A stretch of DNA of 64,000 nt from Larus michahellis (Eukaryota > Chordata > Aves > Charadriiformes > Laridae), in the NCBI RefSeq assembly GCF_964199755.1, contig NC_133929.1:5907806-5971805 (forward strand), in the 5' to 3' direction. Each line of letters opens with the position of its first letter. The first letter of the stretch is position 1. Of this stretch, positions 43,641 through 54,365 are shown piece by piece. The position numbers and the translations under genes were made by a program. Under the pieces are notes generated by a model. That model was not told the DNA's origin. It saw only the letters and a list, made by a program, of their open reading frames with translations, and made no database searches.

Positions 43641-44040
43641 TTTTCTTACACCCCTTCCTTTCGCTTTGTCCTTCTCTGGCTGCGCCCCTCGCGGGACTAC
43701 AGAACCACGGATCCGGACTCCACACTCGCTTCGTACCGCAGTACGTCTCAGTCACTCACACACAAGTCTCTTAGAATGTCCCCGACCACCAAGGCAATAC
43801 TTTAACAGTCCGATTTTTCTTACCTTGGTCCGTGCACAGAGTTGCCTGGTCGTACTCTCTGTGCCTACTGCACCTATCCCTTTTCCCCCTGGGGTTCACA
43901 GAGTCTGCCGTCCAACTGGGTCTCGAGATCTTAGTCGATTCCTCCCGGAATCCCTGCCGACGATCCACGAGACCGTTGAAATCAATGGGACGTGTCTTCC
44001 CGTCCTTCAGTGACAGAGACTCCCAAGAAGATGACTTCTT

Positions 44041-44058
44041 CTCCCGGACGAGCCCCCA
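44041..44058 (-). promoter_or_regulatory. Element B primer-binding site, proline-tRNA type
   Basis: 'tgggggctcgtccgggag' on minus, 3 nt after the 5' LTR; this is the gammaretroviral tRNA-Pro type. Confidence 0.9.
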
Positions 44059-44061
44059 AAT

Positions 44062-44588
44062 TGTGAGAAACAAGTTCCGGTCCGAATGAAATAGGCTCAG
44101 GCAGAATCCTCTGTGAAGCACATTTTTATTCACCTTCTTGCAAGAGCGGGTGACCTAGCAAGTAGGCACACTTCCAGTTCTTGAAACACACCTTTTTATT
44201 CCCTAATCCCGGCCGAATTTTTCCCTCCCCTGTTTCCCATTGGTTAGGTACTCCAGGGTTCACAGTCTGTCCGAGGCGCCTAAAATCCTTCCCGCATGTC
44301 CTGCCTCTGTTTCCTTCTCCTTATGCTACACCTAAAGGGATTATCTGTCTAGTTTATTTCTTTCCCTTTTGGTAAAAAAATTGCTCCATGTCATTAGCCC
44401 TGGTTAAATGTTTGACTCCCCTTCTAGACACTAATCCAGTAGGAATCAGTTTGTCCTTTTGTCTGTGGGATAAGAGATGTTCTACAAGCCTCTGCTGGAG
44501 CCTCTTTGTCTTAATCATTCCCTTATCATGTCACCTCTGATGGAAATGGCTTTTCTCCTCTGCAAAAACAATACCTGCCTTTCTTACA
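44062..44588 (-). repeat. Element B 5' LTR
   Basis: Same ends as the 3' LTR. It lacks the 4-bp 'gcct' unit present near 40090 in the other. Confidence 0.93.
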
Positions 44589-45822
44589 TGTGCCTTCTGC
44601 AGAAATTAACTAGGAAGAAAGCTGTCTGGCAGGGGACCAAGCAGCAACAAGAAGCCTTTGGTGACTGCAAAAATGCTTTGACTGAGCATGCACAATTATA
44701 CACTCCTAAGCAAGGATATCCTTTTGAATGAGAAGTAACAATTCCAGATGATACAGTCTCAGGATTGTGGCAGATGACTGGGATGAAAAATCAGAAAGAA
44801 CCTGTAGGATTTTGGTCCAAGGCATTACAAGGTTCCCCTATATATCATAAGCCAACTTCTCTTACTTTACATCCTTTGTTAATATCAGATTCTCGAGTTC
44901 TTGTATTTCGGGTGACCTCGACAAATACCTGTGCCATATCTAGAGGAGATAGCACTGGAACGGTGTTACTGGTGTCGCAAACCCAACATCAAATTGAAGT
45001 TCAATCTGAAAAAGCAGAAGCCATAGCTCTCCAATCTGTTTGGGCAGTTACCCCACATCAGGTTATCAAATATGGAGTAATAATAGCTGGAGCTGGAGCA
45101 ATGCTTCTTTATCACTGGAAGGAGATGTCACTGCTGTTTTCCTCCCCTATCACAGGTTGGCTCATTGTGCTTTGTAGTCTAGTACTACAAGCACACACCC
45201 TGGATACATCTCCACAAAAATCAACAGGTAAATACTTCGATTCTGTTAGCCTCTACTGTAACCAACTCATCTGCCTTTCATATTAAGGGAAGATTAACAG
45301 CTGCAGATCTTTAGATAACTTGTTTTCAGTGGTGCATCAACCCCAGCAGCTGTATTATAGAAGTATACTATGCTAAGTGATTTTCATATAAATGTCTTTC
45401 ATGCTATCTTTTCTGAGTAGGTAACGGCTGTATGCCAATGAATATTACAATATCAACTGATGGTGGACTATTTCCTCCCTCAACACCAGAAATGCGGCTT
45501 TAACTTTGAAGGAATGTGTTGCTTCAACATAAATGATGAAACAGCCAGCGTGGAACACGACATTCAGCATTCACTGGGACTTAACACACCAAACGAAACA
45601 ACCTACTGGTGGTGCCTGGCTGGCTGAGCGGTTTAATTTCCTGACAAGAGGAATGGGACACCTGATTCAAAGCACTATTGTAGAGTTATGTTTATTCCTT
45701 TTTCTATATATATGTTTATTGCATGCCTCTGTAAATTACTCTGTTACACCCTGCAAGCCTAAACGAACATCTCCAGCTTTGTCAGCCCCAGCAGAAGTAG
45801 TCTCTTGAGCAAGGGGGTAGAA
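44589..45822 (+). pseudogene. env: Element E RT connection, env leader and TM end (right of B)
   Basis: 44600-44860 continues RT (LTRKKAVWQ; PVGFWSKALQGSPIYHK). It then jumps to an open frame (to 45286) with a hydrophobic leader-like segment (GWLIVLCSLVLQAHT) that looks like an Env signal peptide. 45480-45560 encodes KCGFNFEGMCCFNIND, an alpha-like TM with CX7CC. 45657-45808 encodes the anchor (LIQSTIVELCLFLFLYICLLH) and tail. 'gagcaagggggtag' just before the LTR is the polypurine tract. Confidence 0.75.
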
Positions 45823-46266
45823 CGTGGAAAAGTAATGGAAGATCAGCAAGGATGACTGTAAACATGCTCAAGTGACTCGCACGTGGGGTGCTGGGAAACA
45901 CATATACCACACTAATTGTTGTTCAGTCTTATGCGCTTGCAAGTAAAACACTTGCACTTAGATAACATAAGTCTTCGATGGACTCGGGTACACCTCATCT
46001 AGCCGCTTGAGAATCCTGCCCTGTGATTTAAGATCAAAGCACAGTGGGAAAACCATGCCTGCCTGAACCCTTGAAATACCAGCAAGAACAGGGAGTATGC
46101 ATGCTCTCACTAGCAAGGACTCTCATTCCAGTGTCTGCATCCCCTGCTTCAACACCTCTGCCTGGGTGCTGCTTCGGAGATTCCCCAATCCATGAGGTAT
46201 CAAGATTAAACTTGTTCTTTACCTTTCATCCATGGTTTTGTGGTTGTTCCTGCATCGGGTCACACA
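45823..46266 (+). repeat. Element E 3' LTR (444 bp)
   Basis: It aligns with 36818-37287, with a C for the first T and several small deletions. It ends GGTCACACA at the resumption of ERVL RT (tgtcccatcttg). Confidence 0.88.
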
Positions 46267-47140
46267 ATGTCCCATCTTGTTCGGACTGATCCAAGGGCTA
46301 CTGCATGCACAATCTCTTAATTTGCTCAAAGGCCTGTCATTGCTCAGGACCCCACGAAAACTCATTTTTCTTTCAAGTCACTTCATAAAGAGGTCTCACA
46401 ATCTGACTATCACCTGGAATATGCAGTCTCCAGAAACCCACAACACCTAAACACGCTTGTGTTTCCTTCTTGTTAGTAGGTGGGGACATAGATGTTATTT
46501 TATTAATCACATCCATTGGGATCTGGTGATGCCCATCTTGCCATTTAATTCTTAAGAACTGGATGTCTCATGCAGGTCCCTTGACCTTACCTCTTTTTAC
46601 AGCAAAACCTGCTTTCAGAAGAATCTTGATTATTCTCTTACCTTTCTTGAAAACTCCTTCTGCTGTATTACCCCACACAATGGTGGCATCAATGTACTGC
46701 AGGTGTTCTGGAGCTCCACCCTTCTCCAGGGCAGTCTGGATCAGCCCATGGCAAAGAGTGGGGCTGTGTTTCCACCCCTGGGGCAGTCAATTCCAGGTGT
46801 ACTGGATGCCTCTCCAGGTGAAAGCAAACTGTGGCCTGCACTCTGCTGCTAAAGGAATAGAGAAAAAGGCATTAGCCATGTCAATGGTAGCATACCACTG
46901 GGCTGCCTTGGACTCCAGTTCATGCTGCAGTTCTAGCATGTCTGGCACAGCAGCACTCAGTGGTGGTGTGACTTCATTCAGGCCACCAGAGTCTACTGTT
47001 AATCTGCAGCCTCCATCAGACTTTCACACTGGCCATATAGGGCTGTTAAAGGGTGAGGGAGTCTTTCTGATCACTCCTTGTCTCTCTAGCCAACGAATCA
47101 GGTTCTGGATGGGAATCAGGGAGTCTCACTTAGTGTGATA
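46267..47140 (-). pseudogene. pol: ERVL copy 2 RT
   Basis: Antisense to the 46563-47138 ORF. On minus: a WLERQGVI-type start, DMANAFFSIPLA (first catalytic Asp), LPQGWKHSPTLCH, and YIDATIVWG at about 46690, where the usual YxDD reads YIDA. AVKRGKVKGPA and FWRLHIPG then match copy 1 at 690-890. Stops are scattered. It is split by element E. Confidence 0.88.
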
Positions 47141-47143
47141 CTG

Positions 47144-47575
47144 TCATTGATGCACTGTGGCAGTAGCAATTGGCACCTGCTGTTCTTTAACCCTCAGCAG
47201 TCCCATCACAGAAGGGTCATCTGAAAGGCCAGGTAAGGCAGACAGCTGTGTAATGTCCTCATTCTCTACAGCTGCTATACCAAAAGCCCACCCATACCCT
47301 TTTGGGTCTTTGAAATACCCTCTCTTGAGGTAGTCTATGCCAAGGATGCATGGAGCATGGGGGCCAGTCACAATGGGGTGCTTCTCCCATTTATTCCCAT
47401 TCAGGCTCACTTTGGCCTCCGAAACAGTCAGTTCTTGAGATTCCCTTGTCATACCAGAAATAGTCACAGATTCTGTCCCTTTATGATTCGATGGCAATAG
47501 GGTACACTGTGCACCAGTGTCCACCAGGGCTTTATACTTCTGTGGCTCTAATGTGCCAGGCCATGGAATCCACAC
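47144..47575 (-). pseudogene. pol: ERVL copy 2 protease
   Basis: An open frame of 143 codons has ALVDTGAQCTLLP (active-site DTGA) followed by a flap region and GIDYLKRGYFKDPKGYGWAF. The frame starts in the region following gag and stops before RT. The protein domain is well preserved although the provirus is otherwise dead. Confidence 0.85.
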
Positions 47576-49029
47576 AGTCCAATAAACTCAGCTGTCCCTA
47601 TCCTCCTCCTGGCTGGAGGCAGGGGCCCTCTAATATAGAGAGCAACATCTACAATTAGAAGATGAGCTCCTACCCAGACAACTGCTTACCATGGACTGGA
47701 GCAGCCACCCTCCTGCAGAAATTCTTTCTTCCATCTGCTTTGCCTTGCAACTCAAGCACCTGTGCTTGTAGAACTGGGGTAGGTTTTTTTATCCCACTTA
47801 CTCATGTCCTCTCCATAGTTGCAGAGGCAAAGCTGCAGGAAATCTTGGAGCAGGTCCTGTTTCTCTTGAATTGGTTTTGTAGGAGGGTGTTTTTTCTTAA
47901 TGACTGAGACATGGGTCCCTTCAGGGGAAGAGTGGGATTCTTTCCCCTTCCCAGACAGTTTTTCAAACAGTTTTTCCAAGCAGTTTATCACTTTTCTTAG
48001 CTATTGCCTCAGTCATTTCCTCCCTTTTCCCAGTCATTTTTTCTACAGCTGCCACAGTGAGGGGAAAAGAGAGACTGTCTTCATACTGGCATACCCTGTT
48101 AGCCACTTCATTTACAGTTGGTGCATCAGCATCGGATGCTCCCCAGACCACTGTTGACAATGTGTGGGAATACATCCATGGTGCACTCTGCACAAACTTT
48201 CTTAGCAAAGATCATTTGCATGGCATTTCATCAGGGTCTATAATCACTTGCCAGTCACCATAAATCACCTCTCACACAGCCAGTTCCCTCATGTATTTGA
48301 TACCCTTTTTCATGCTGGTCCACTTAGTTGGACAGCATTTGATATCATCCTTAAAGGGATACCTGCCCTTCACAGCTGATAGCAGTCGCCTCCAGAGACT
48401 GAAAGTGTTTGTCTTCTTCCCAATCACTTTATCAATACCTCTATCTCTGGCCAGGTTGCCCAACTGCCTAGGCTTCTCTACCATCTAAGTCTATGGAATC
48501 AGCTCCATTGTCCCAGCATCAGAGCAACCAGGAGATAAGTGTCTCCCCTTCTTGATGACTGAAGTCCTTCCTTCTATTTCACAAATCCTTCATAGAGAGT
48601 ATTTAACTATTATCTCTACATCTGAGTCATCCTCCTGCATTGACGCTGCCTGAGAAGGACCCTCTCCTGAATCTTCATCAGAAGAACTCTCTCCCATGCT
48701 ACCTGGCTTCTGCTGGTCTTTGTCATAAGGGGCAGGGCAACCAGTTGATCTTGTTTTCTGCTTCCTGGTCACTGGGGCAACTTGTACCAATTCTGTTGGA
48801 GTTTGTGTAGCAGCAGTTCTTGTTGTAGATGCTGGAGCAACTGGTGCTGGTGGGGCTGATGCTGCAGCTTCCCCTTGTACAGTCAGGGGCAGAGGCATAG
48901 CTAGTACAGGTGGGGAGTAGCTTGGAGAGTGGTTTGTGTCTGTGCTGGCTGTGAATTGGCCTGTGGGATATGAGTAGCAGCAGCACATGTCACACAATAC
49001 CCACTCCTGCACCAATTTTTAACACAAAA
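47576..49029 (-). pseudogene. gag: ERVL copy 2 gag, middle and C-terminal parts
   Basis: 49015-48590 is Pro/Ala/Thr-rich then acidic (SSSDEDSGEGPSQ). 48484-48272 has RQLGNLARDRGIDK, SLWRRLLSAVK and YMRELAV, shared with element J. 48208-47963 and 47991-47752 cover the C-terminal half, with WDKKTY and cysteines near 47800-47850. Gag spans several frames with small indels. Confidence 0.78.
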
Positions 49030-49452
49030 TCACCCCTGCAACATATTCAGGAGAAACAGCAACAAAATCACAGCCTTTTGAAAGTAACGTTCATTTTCTA
49101 AGCAGCCCAAAAGGTTTCCATCCCCTAGCTCCTTGACATAAGCATTAAAGGGCAAAATAAACCTTTCCCAGGTGAAACCAAAAGGGTAATTAGTAGTAGA
49201 ACCCATCACATGATGCCCAAAATATGCAGATACAGCTATTACCCAAGTAATCATATTATACATCTGAATGCCAAGCCATACCAAAATAGCACATTTAAAC
49301 CACTGCATAGAAATACAAAGAGCAAGTAAGCCATGCAACATATTCAGCAATTTCAGGAGCATTGTATCTATTAACTTCAAACAATGCTCTCTAAAGGCAC
49401 AACAGAACTTTTTGCTTAGGAATGACGTTCCCTGAGCAAACTGGAAGGTCAT
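49030..49452 (-). pseudogene. gag: ERVL copy 2 hydrophobic N-terminal gag frame
   Basis: 141 codons from ATG 49452, just after the primer site. Hydrophobic segments lie around residues 38-75 and 123-140 (LLLFLLNMLQG), with the NYPFGFTW and GDGNLLG block between. In copies 1 and 3 a stop separates the second hydrophobic part. Its function is unknown to me. Confidence 0.65.
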
Positions 49453-49470
49453 ACCCCATGTTAGGCACCA
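49453..49470 (-). promoter_or_regulatory. ERVL copy 2 primer-binding site
   Basis: 'tggtgcctaacatggggt' on minus, 7 nt after the LTR. It aligns with 56151-56168. tRNA not assigned. Confidence 0.7.
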
Positions 49471-49477
49471 ATAAATC

Positions 49478-50060
49478 TGTCATGGTTTGGGCCAGGTTGG
49501 CCAATAACAAGACAACAGATATTCTCCCCCACCTCTTGCTCTAAGGAACAGAGGAAAAGAGATAAAGAGATTTATGAGTTCAGAAAATACTAAACTACTT
49601 TAATGAAGTATTAATACTAAAATAAAAAGGGAAATAATGAAATAGATATAATGTAAATAAATATACACAAAACCAGATCAAGTTCCTAGGAAGATTCACT
49701 GTCACGCACTGGAAAGGTTCCAGACTGGACTCAGTGACAAGTGGGAACTAGAACACACTGACCAGGATCAAAAGGGAGATGAGCTGACAGGTCCTCCTCA
49801 GACTTCAATCACTGAGGAAATAGAGCTACTGAAGGACAGCCAACATGATACTGTTCATCCCTCAGCTTTTATACTGAGCATGGCAGATGGGATGGAATAC
49901 CCTATTGGTCAGTTTGGGTCACCTGACCTGTCCAGAGGTGTAACCCTTCCACAGGGTAAACAACCAAGTCAGCTGACCCTGGTTGCCACAGCAACAAGTA
50001 AGAGCAAGAGCCTCTCTCACTGAACAGACAGTTCTCTCTGCTCTATCCCAAACCAGGACA
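49478..50060 (-). repeat. ERVL copy 2 5' LTR (583 bp)
   Basis: On minus it starts TGTCCTGGTTTGGG and ends CCCAAACCATGACA, an imperfect terminal inverted repeat. It contains the 'ataaaagctgaggg' promoter-like block and a T-rich region before 'attaaagtagtttag'. Confidence 0.92.
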
Positions 50061-50079
50061 GAGATTTTAATTTTTCTGT

Positions 50080-50520
50080 GCCATTAACAACTCGCGATGA
50101 TTTGTCTTTTGATTATATGCTATATCACGGGCTACAACCCACACCTATCAGGATGAATCTAACTATAATCAAACAACTCTCACCGCCCTGACTTAATCAA
50201 CCTCCTACAACAAGTGCGAAAGCCCAGACAAGACTCTTATCGCAGTCCACCAAGATGTTGAGGAAATACATTGAGTGCTAAAAAAAGTCAAAGGAGATGG
50301 AGAACACCGATGGTGGGAAGTCCTTTTTGGATGGTCTCCGATGACTACTGGAACACTAAACCTGGTGTTGCACCTTATCGTGATCTTACTAATTGCTGTT
50401 ATATTATGTTTGTTGTTGATTATTGTTCTATACATTACAGTTTGGAGGATGGCTAAAGAAATTGCATTTCTGCAAAAATTTCCCCACGTATATAATGTCA
50501 CCTAACCACATTTGACAAAA
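50080..50520 (+). pseudogene. env: Retroviral env TM C-terminal remnant
   Basis: The frame at 50275-50505 has HRWWEVLFGWSP and a long hydrophobic anchor (LHLIVILLIAVILCLLLIIVLYITV), then a short tail. Upstream frames are broken. The Trp-rich pre-membrane region plus anchor fits a retroviral TM. It belongs to none of elements B-E by eye. Confidence 0.55.
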
Positions 50521-51137
50521 CCTTGAGAAACTAGCCAAACACAAATTTCCCTCAAATTATAATTGGATTGTGGCATTCCCTGCATAGAGGCATAGAGGCA
50601 AGAGGCAACCACACTGCCACTCTATGGATGAGAAAAATTGACTTTAGTCACGGGGCAGATTGTGGTGGTGCAACCCCCCCCCATTTCAGGCCACTCGGTA
50701 CTTGGCGTGATCTCCCTCCCAACCTGGGCCACAGAACAACACAATGGACCAGAACGTAACATAATGGTCTAACATGGAAGAAAGAAAAGGTAGAAAGCAA
50801 CAGACCAAGAACACAATAGTGTGCCTAGTCCCTGTGGCTCCTACCACTTGGAGATAATAACTATAATCGATCACTCTTGACACCATATGGATCGTGGCCA
50901 CAGAGGGGGGAATACTAGGACCCCAAGATCTAGCAAGCTCTAGGGTTGCGTAACTATCGTCTGAGCTGGGCCGGAGTGGAAAAGCACCTGACAAAAGTCA
51001 GTTGTCTCAGATCCTATAAGTAGCGATTCTAGTAAGGACCCTTTGAGCTCTTCTGGATCGCAGCAGGCTGTGGCCAGTAACTCCCCTGAGTTGAGATACC
51101 TCTCAGGCTGACACCTGGTGCTAGGGACCAGGGGAAA
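50521..51137 (+). repeat. Probable LTR remnant after env
   Basis: A purine run 'cacagaggggggaatac' (50898-50914) could be a polypurine tract, followed by sequence with 'cctataagtagcg' (51014) as a TATA-like box. The ends are unclear, and no second copy exists in the window. Confidence 0.4.
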
Positions 51138-52710
51138 GGTTGGAGCAAGGAAGATGTACCCTCAGTGGCAGAGGATCGGGTCAGGGAATACTTAAGCCAA
51201 CTGGACATACATAATTCCATGGGACCTGATGGGATGCACCCACGAGTGCTAAGGGAGCTGGCAGATGTCATTGTGAGGTCACTCTCAATAATCTTTGATC
51301 AATCCTGATGATTGGGAGAAGTGTTCAAAGACTAGAGGAAAGCAAATGTCACCCCCATCTTCAAGAAAGTCAAGAAGGAGGACCCAGGGAACTACAGGCC
51401 AGTCAGCCTCACCTCGATTCCTGGGAAGGTGATGGAGCAGCTAATCCTGGAAACCATTTCCAGGTACATGAAGGACAAGAAAATCATCAGGAGTAATCAG
51501 CATGGATTCACCAAGGGGAAGTCATGCTTGACCAACTTGATCACCTTCTATGATGAAGCGACTAGCCTGGTAGATGAGGGGAGAGCAGTGGATATTGCCT
51601 ACCTGGACTTCAGGAAGGCCTTTGACACCGTCTCCCATAAGATCCTCATAGAGAAGCTGATGAAAGTATGGGCTCACTGGACAGTGAGGTGGATTGAAAA
51701 CTGGCTGAATGGACAGGCCCTGAGGGTAATGATCAGCAACACAAAGTCTAGTTGGAGGCCATTGTCTAGCAGTATACCCCAGGGTTCCGATCCTGTTTAA
51801 CATCTTCATTAATGATCTGAATGATGGAGCAGAGTGTACCCTCAGCAAGTTTGCTGTTGAAAGAAAACAGGGAGGAGTGGCTGATACGACAGAGGGTTGT
51901 GTTGCCATCCAGAGGGACCTTGATAGGCTGGAGAAGTGGGGTGACAGGAACCTCATGCAGTTCAAGAAAGGGGAAGTACAAAGTCCTGTAGCTTGGGAAT
52001 AATAACTCCATGCACTAATATATGTTGGGGGCCACCCAGCTGGCAGAAAAGGACCTGGGGGTCCTGGTGGACACCAAGTTGAACATGAGTCAGAAATGTG
52101 TGCTTGCTGCAGAGAAGGCTAACAGTATCCTGGGCTGCATTAGAGAAACTATTTCCAGCAGACCAAGGGAGGTGATCCTTCCTCTCTACTCAGCACTGGT
52201 GAGGCCACACCTGAACTCCTGTGTCCAGTTCTGGTCTGCCCAGTACAAGAAGACATGGACATACTGGAGAGACTTCAACAAAGGGCCACAAGGATGATTA
52301 AGGGACTGGAGCACCTCACATATGACGAAAGGCTGAGAGAGCTGGGACTGTTTAACCCAGAGAAGACAAGGGGGGGGGATCTCATCAATGTCTATAAATA
52401 CCTGAAGGGATGATGCAAAGAGGATGGAGCCAGGCTCTTTTCAGTGGTGCCCAGTGACAGGACCAGAGGCAATGGGCACAAGCTGAAACACAGGAGGTTC
52501 CATCAGGAAACACTTATTTACTGTGAGGGTGACTGAGCACTGGAACTGGTTGCCCAGGGAGGTTGTGGAGTCTCCCTCCTTTGAGATATTCAAAAGCCAT
52601 CTGGACATGGTCCTGGGCAACTGGCTCTAGGTAGCCCTGCTTGAGCAGGGGGGTTGGATCAAATGACCTCCAGAGGTCCCTTCCAATCTCCAGTCCAATC
52701 TGTGATTCCC
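51138..52710 (+). mobile_element. CR1 LINE, second subfamily, RT to 3' end
   Basis: RT is at 51429-51800 ([35 protein letters not shown]), followed by an FADD-equivalent region changed to FAVE. Then [23 protein letters not shown] and a 3' UTR 'gatctccagaggtcccttcc', ending near 'ctgtgattccctagg'. Diverged from the 2578 and 8745 copies. Several frameshifts. Confidence 0.9.
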
Positions 52711-52715
52711 TAGGC

Positions 52716-53488
52716 ATACATTTTGGCCACGGTTGAAGACTGAGGTAGAAGGAACTTTGATCTGATCTGTCTTATGCCCTCTACAAACAATTTGGAGTGA
52801 CTCTGCTTTGCTTAAGCAAGTTGAGGTTGATGACTTAGTTAATATGCTTAAGTTGAGTTGGTTTCTTCACGTTCTTTAAGATCCCATGATACTTCTCATA
52901 AAGAACAGAGATTGCTGCAAGTCCTGGCCATTTTGATTTCTCGGGAAAATGATTTTTAACATGTAGTTATCTCAGAGTTTTCATAGAATGCCTGAAGTGT
53001 GTATCTACATTAGCATTTTACTGGACCACACAAAGAGCAAATAAACCATGCAACACATTTGGCAATGTAGTTCTTCCATCAGAATTCTGAAAACTAAAAA
53101 ACAATAGACACTGAAGGATGTTACATAACATTGCAAACAAACCACAAAAAAAAGAGTGTGAAAACTATGCAGGCATTCCATGGTTCTGTGGTTCTGTCAT
53201 GCAGAACCTCTGTTCTGAATTTGTTCCCTGCATTTCTCCTTTCTTCACAAAGAACTTAAATGGAAAAACAAGAGAGACTGGCAGTCTTAAGGTAGCAAAA
53301 GTGGTCTAGCTTGCTGAGAAGAGCAGGGCCACTAAACAACTGAAATCAGAATTATATTTGATTTTACAGGTATTCTGTTAGACAAAAATTAGTGCCAAGT
53401 TTTCTGAATTTTATTAAATCTCTATGTGTATTTTTAAAATACACAGCTAATAGCTTTTAACATAACCATTAGAATTACAGAGTTACAC
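52716..53488. other. Unassigned sequence with a ~50-bp ERVL gag scrap
   Basis: 53025-53068 is the reverse complement of ERVL gag around 56335-56380 ('agcaaataaaccatgcaaca'). The rest is AT-rich with no recognised feature. Confidence 0.55.
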
Positions 53489-54365
53489 TGTTGTGGTGGC
53501 TTGACCTTGGCTGGCTGGCTGCCAGGTCCCCACCAAGCTGCTCTATCACTCCTCCTCCAACAACAGGACAGGGGGAGAAACTATCATGAAAAACTCATGG
53601 GTTGAGATAAGGACAGGGAGATTACTTACCAATTACCATCACGGACAAAACAGACTCAACTTGGGGAAATTAATTAAATTTATTGCCAATCAATTGTAAC
53701 AGAGTAGGATAGTGAGAAATAAAAAAAACCCCTACAAAACACCTTCCCCCCACCACTCCCTCCTTCCCAGGCTCATCATCACTCCTAACTCTTCTACTCC
53801 TCCCCTCCAAGCGGCGCAGTTCTTGAAGAACTGCAGCCTGTGTGAAGGAACCATATTGGAGAAGTTCATGAAGGACTATATCCCGTGGGAGGGCCCCCAT
53901 GCTGGAGCAGAGGAAGAGCGTGAGGAGGAAGGAGCAGTGGAGATGAAAAATTATGAACTGACTACAACCCCCCATGCTCTGGCATAGGGTCCTCCATGGG
54001 CTGCAGGGGGACAACCTGTATCACCATGTATTTCTCCACAGGCTGCAGGGAAATCTCTGCTCCGGCACCTGGAGCACCTCCCTCCCCCTCCTTCTTCACT
54101 GACCTTGGTGCCTGCATAGTTGTTTTACTCACATTTTCTCCTCTTTCATAGCTGCTGCACAGCAGGTTTTTTACCCTTTCTTAAATATGTTATCACAGAG
54201 GCACTACCACCATCACTGATTGTCTCAGTGGTGGGTTTGTCTTGGAGCTGTCTGAAACTGTCTCTGTCAGACATGGGGACTGCTTCTGGTGTCTTCTCAC
54301 AGAAGCCATTCTTGCAGCTCCCCTCCCCCCCCGCTACCAAAACCTTGTCACGTAAAGCCAATACA
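53489..54365 (-). repeat. LTR family G, copy 3 (877 bp)
   Basis: Inverted relative to 4208-5008. Plus-strand ends are TGTTGTGGTGG and CCAATACA. It contains 'gcagcctgtgtgaaggaacc'-type middle repeats and the A-rich block 'gaaataaaaaaaac' on plus. It is the most complete copy. Confidence 0.75.

Larger units (their letters stand above)
39867..44588 (-). mobile_element. Element B: gammaretrovirus-like provirus inside element E
   Basis: LTRs at 39867-40397 (531 bp) and 44062-44588 (527 bp) differ at about 16 positions plus a 4-bp indel (about 3 percent by eye). There is a proline-tRNA primer site and a polypurine tract. On minus: gag matrix with a GC-rich insertion, RT palm to connection, then env. 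Capsid, nucleocapsid, protease, RNase H and integrase are gone. Flanking bases TGCA and TGTG suggest a mutated 4-bp duplication. Confidence 0.92.
36818..46266 (+). mobile_element. Element E: provirus with alpha-like env, plus strand
   Basis: LTRs at 36818-37287 and 45823-46266 lie in direct orientation, inserted in ERVL copy 2 RT. The flanks (...tttttagtgcc / atgtcccatc...) show an imperfect ~6-bp duplication. The interior has a gag start with coiled coil, LTR F, a gag end joined to RT (YTDD), element B, RT connection, an env leader, and an env TM end with CX7CC. Protease, RNase H, integrase and most of SU are missing. The LTRs are visibly more diverged than those of B, C or D, in keeping with an older age. 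Confidence 0.88.
35364..50060 (-). mobile_element. ERVL-like endogenous retrovirus, copy 2, split by nested insertions
   Basis: On minus: 5' LTR (50060-49478), primer site, gag, protease, RT to 46267, then element E (36818-46266), then RNase H, solo LTR P (35774-36131), then integrase N-terminus to 35364. Sequences on the two sides of E and of P rejoin into the same pol order as copy 1. It lacks the 3' end because it is joined to CR1 at 35364. It is the oldest layer of the nest. Confidence 0.92.

Noticed and set aside
46563..47138. 191-codon plus-strand ORF
   Set aside because: Antisense of ERVL copy 2 RT, where the catalytic motifs read on minus.
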